Of a DNA stretch of 64,000 nt, positions 63,786 through 64,000 are shown one piece after another (position 1 is the stretch's first letter; each line of letters opens with the position of its first letter). The notes beneath the pieces were generated by a model. The model was given only the letters and a program-made list of their open reading frames with translations, was not told where the DNA came from and ran no database searches. A program made the position numbers and the translations under genes. The DNA comes from Membranipora membranacea (lineage: Eukaryota; Bryozoa; Gymnolaemata; Cheilostomatida; Membraniporidae): contig OU612071.1 of assembly GCA_914767715.1 (NCBI GenBank), forward strand, positions 11,021,493-11,085,492. Reading direction: 5' to 3'.

Positions 63786-64000
63786 GTAAGTTAACACCTC
63801 AATCTATCAAATCATTGCTGATATGGTTATGATATGGGATCGGGCACATCAGTTACCATATTATTGTCAGGATGACCTGGAGCTGACCTTATAATCTCAA
63901 CAGAAATGAGACAACGCAACTCAGTATCAATTGTTATCGGTCTCAATTTTTCTGACCATCTTGCACTTAGTCATACCAGCACGTTTTTAGTGCCCAGTGA
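63786..64000 (+). other. Probable intron sequence to the window end
   Basis: Follows the GTAAGT donor. No further exon or repeat seen. Confidence 0.35.

Overview
The window is eukaryotic. Genes are split by GT-AG introns, and there are LINE, LTR and DNA transposons, MITE-like elements and a very large satellite array. The mix (a PIF/Harbinger element carrying a MADF-BESS gene, a CR1/L2-type LINE whose ORF1 has a PHD-like finger, and a BEL/Pao-like gag element) points to an invertebrate animal, perhaps marine. The sequence does not fix the species. No conserved single-copy host gene could be named.

Layout. (1) 1-6719 and 16128-47966 are one tandem array of a 186-bp satellite, about 207 copies by length. 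The window starts inside the array. Two main monomer types, A and B, differ mostly in the last third of the unit. They are mixed irregularly on the left. In the middle they form long-period blocks with spacings of about 3.16 kb (17 monomers) and 4.47 kb (24 monomers). From about 41.8 kb to the right edge they alternate as a 372-bp A-B dimer. (2) 6720-16127 is a complete 9.4-kb PIF/Harbinger transposon that split the array. It has 14-bp perfect terminal inverted repeats, a 3-bp TGA target duplication and two convergent genes. One is a six-exon transposase (427 codons, open through every junction). The other is a five-exon MADF-BESS protein (344 codons, also open). A MITE sits in transposase intron 3 and a 261-bp tandem repeat in intron 2. 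(3) 47967-53575 is mostly non-coding, with a short dispersed repeat, strong inverted repeats and a 147-bp duplication. (4) 53576-59390 is a decayed minus-strand LINE (PHD-like and coiled-coil ORF1; endonuclease and reverse transcriptase ORF2). It is cut by a 2.0-kb gag-only LTR element (55290-57278) with two LTRs that read as identical and a 5-bp duplication. (5) 59391-64000 is AT-rich flanking DNA with palindromes, a TIR element containing a tRNA-like segment, and a few candidate host exons. The best of these is a phase-matched pair at 62766-62835 and 63687-63785.

How the parts relate. In the Harbinger element the transposase should supply catalysis and the MADF-BESS protein the partner DNA-binding function, as known for this superfamily. 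Both are unbroken, so the element may be recent or still active. The LINE has several breaks and is dead. The LTR element inside it is younger, has no pol, and would need helper enzymes. The array shows repeated local amplification, with the cleanest homogenisation at its right edge.
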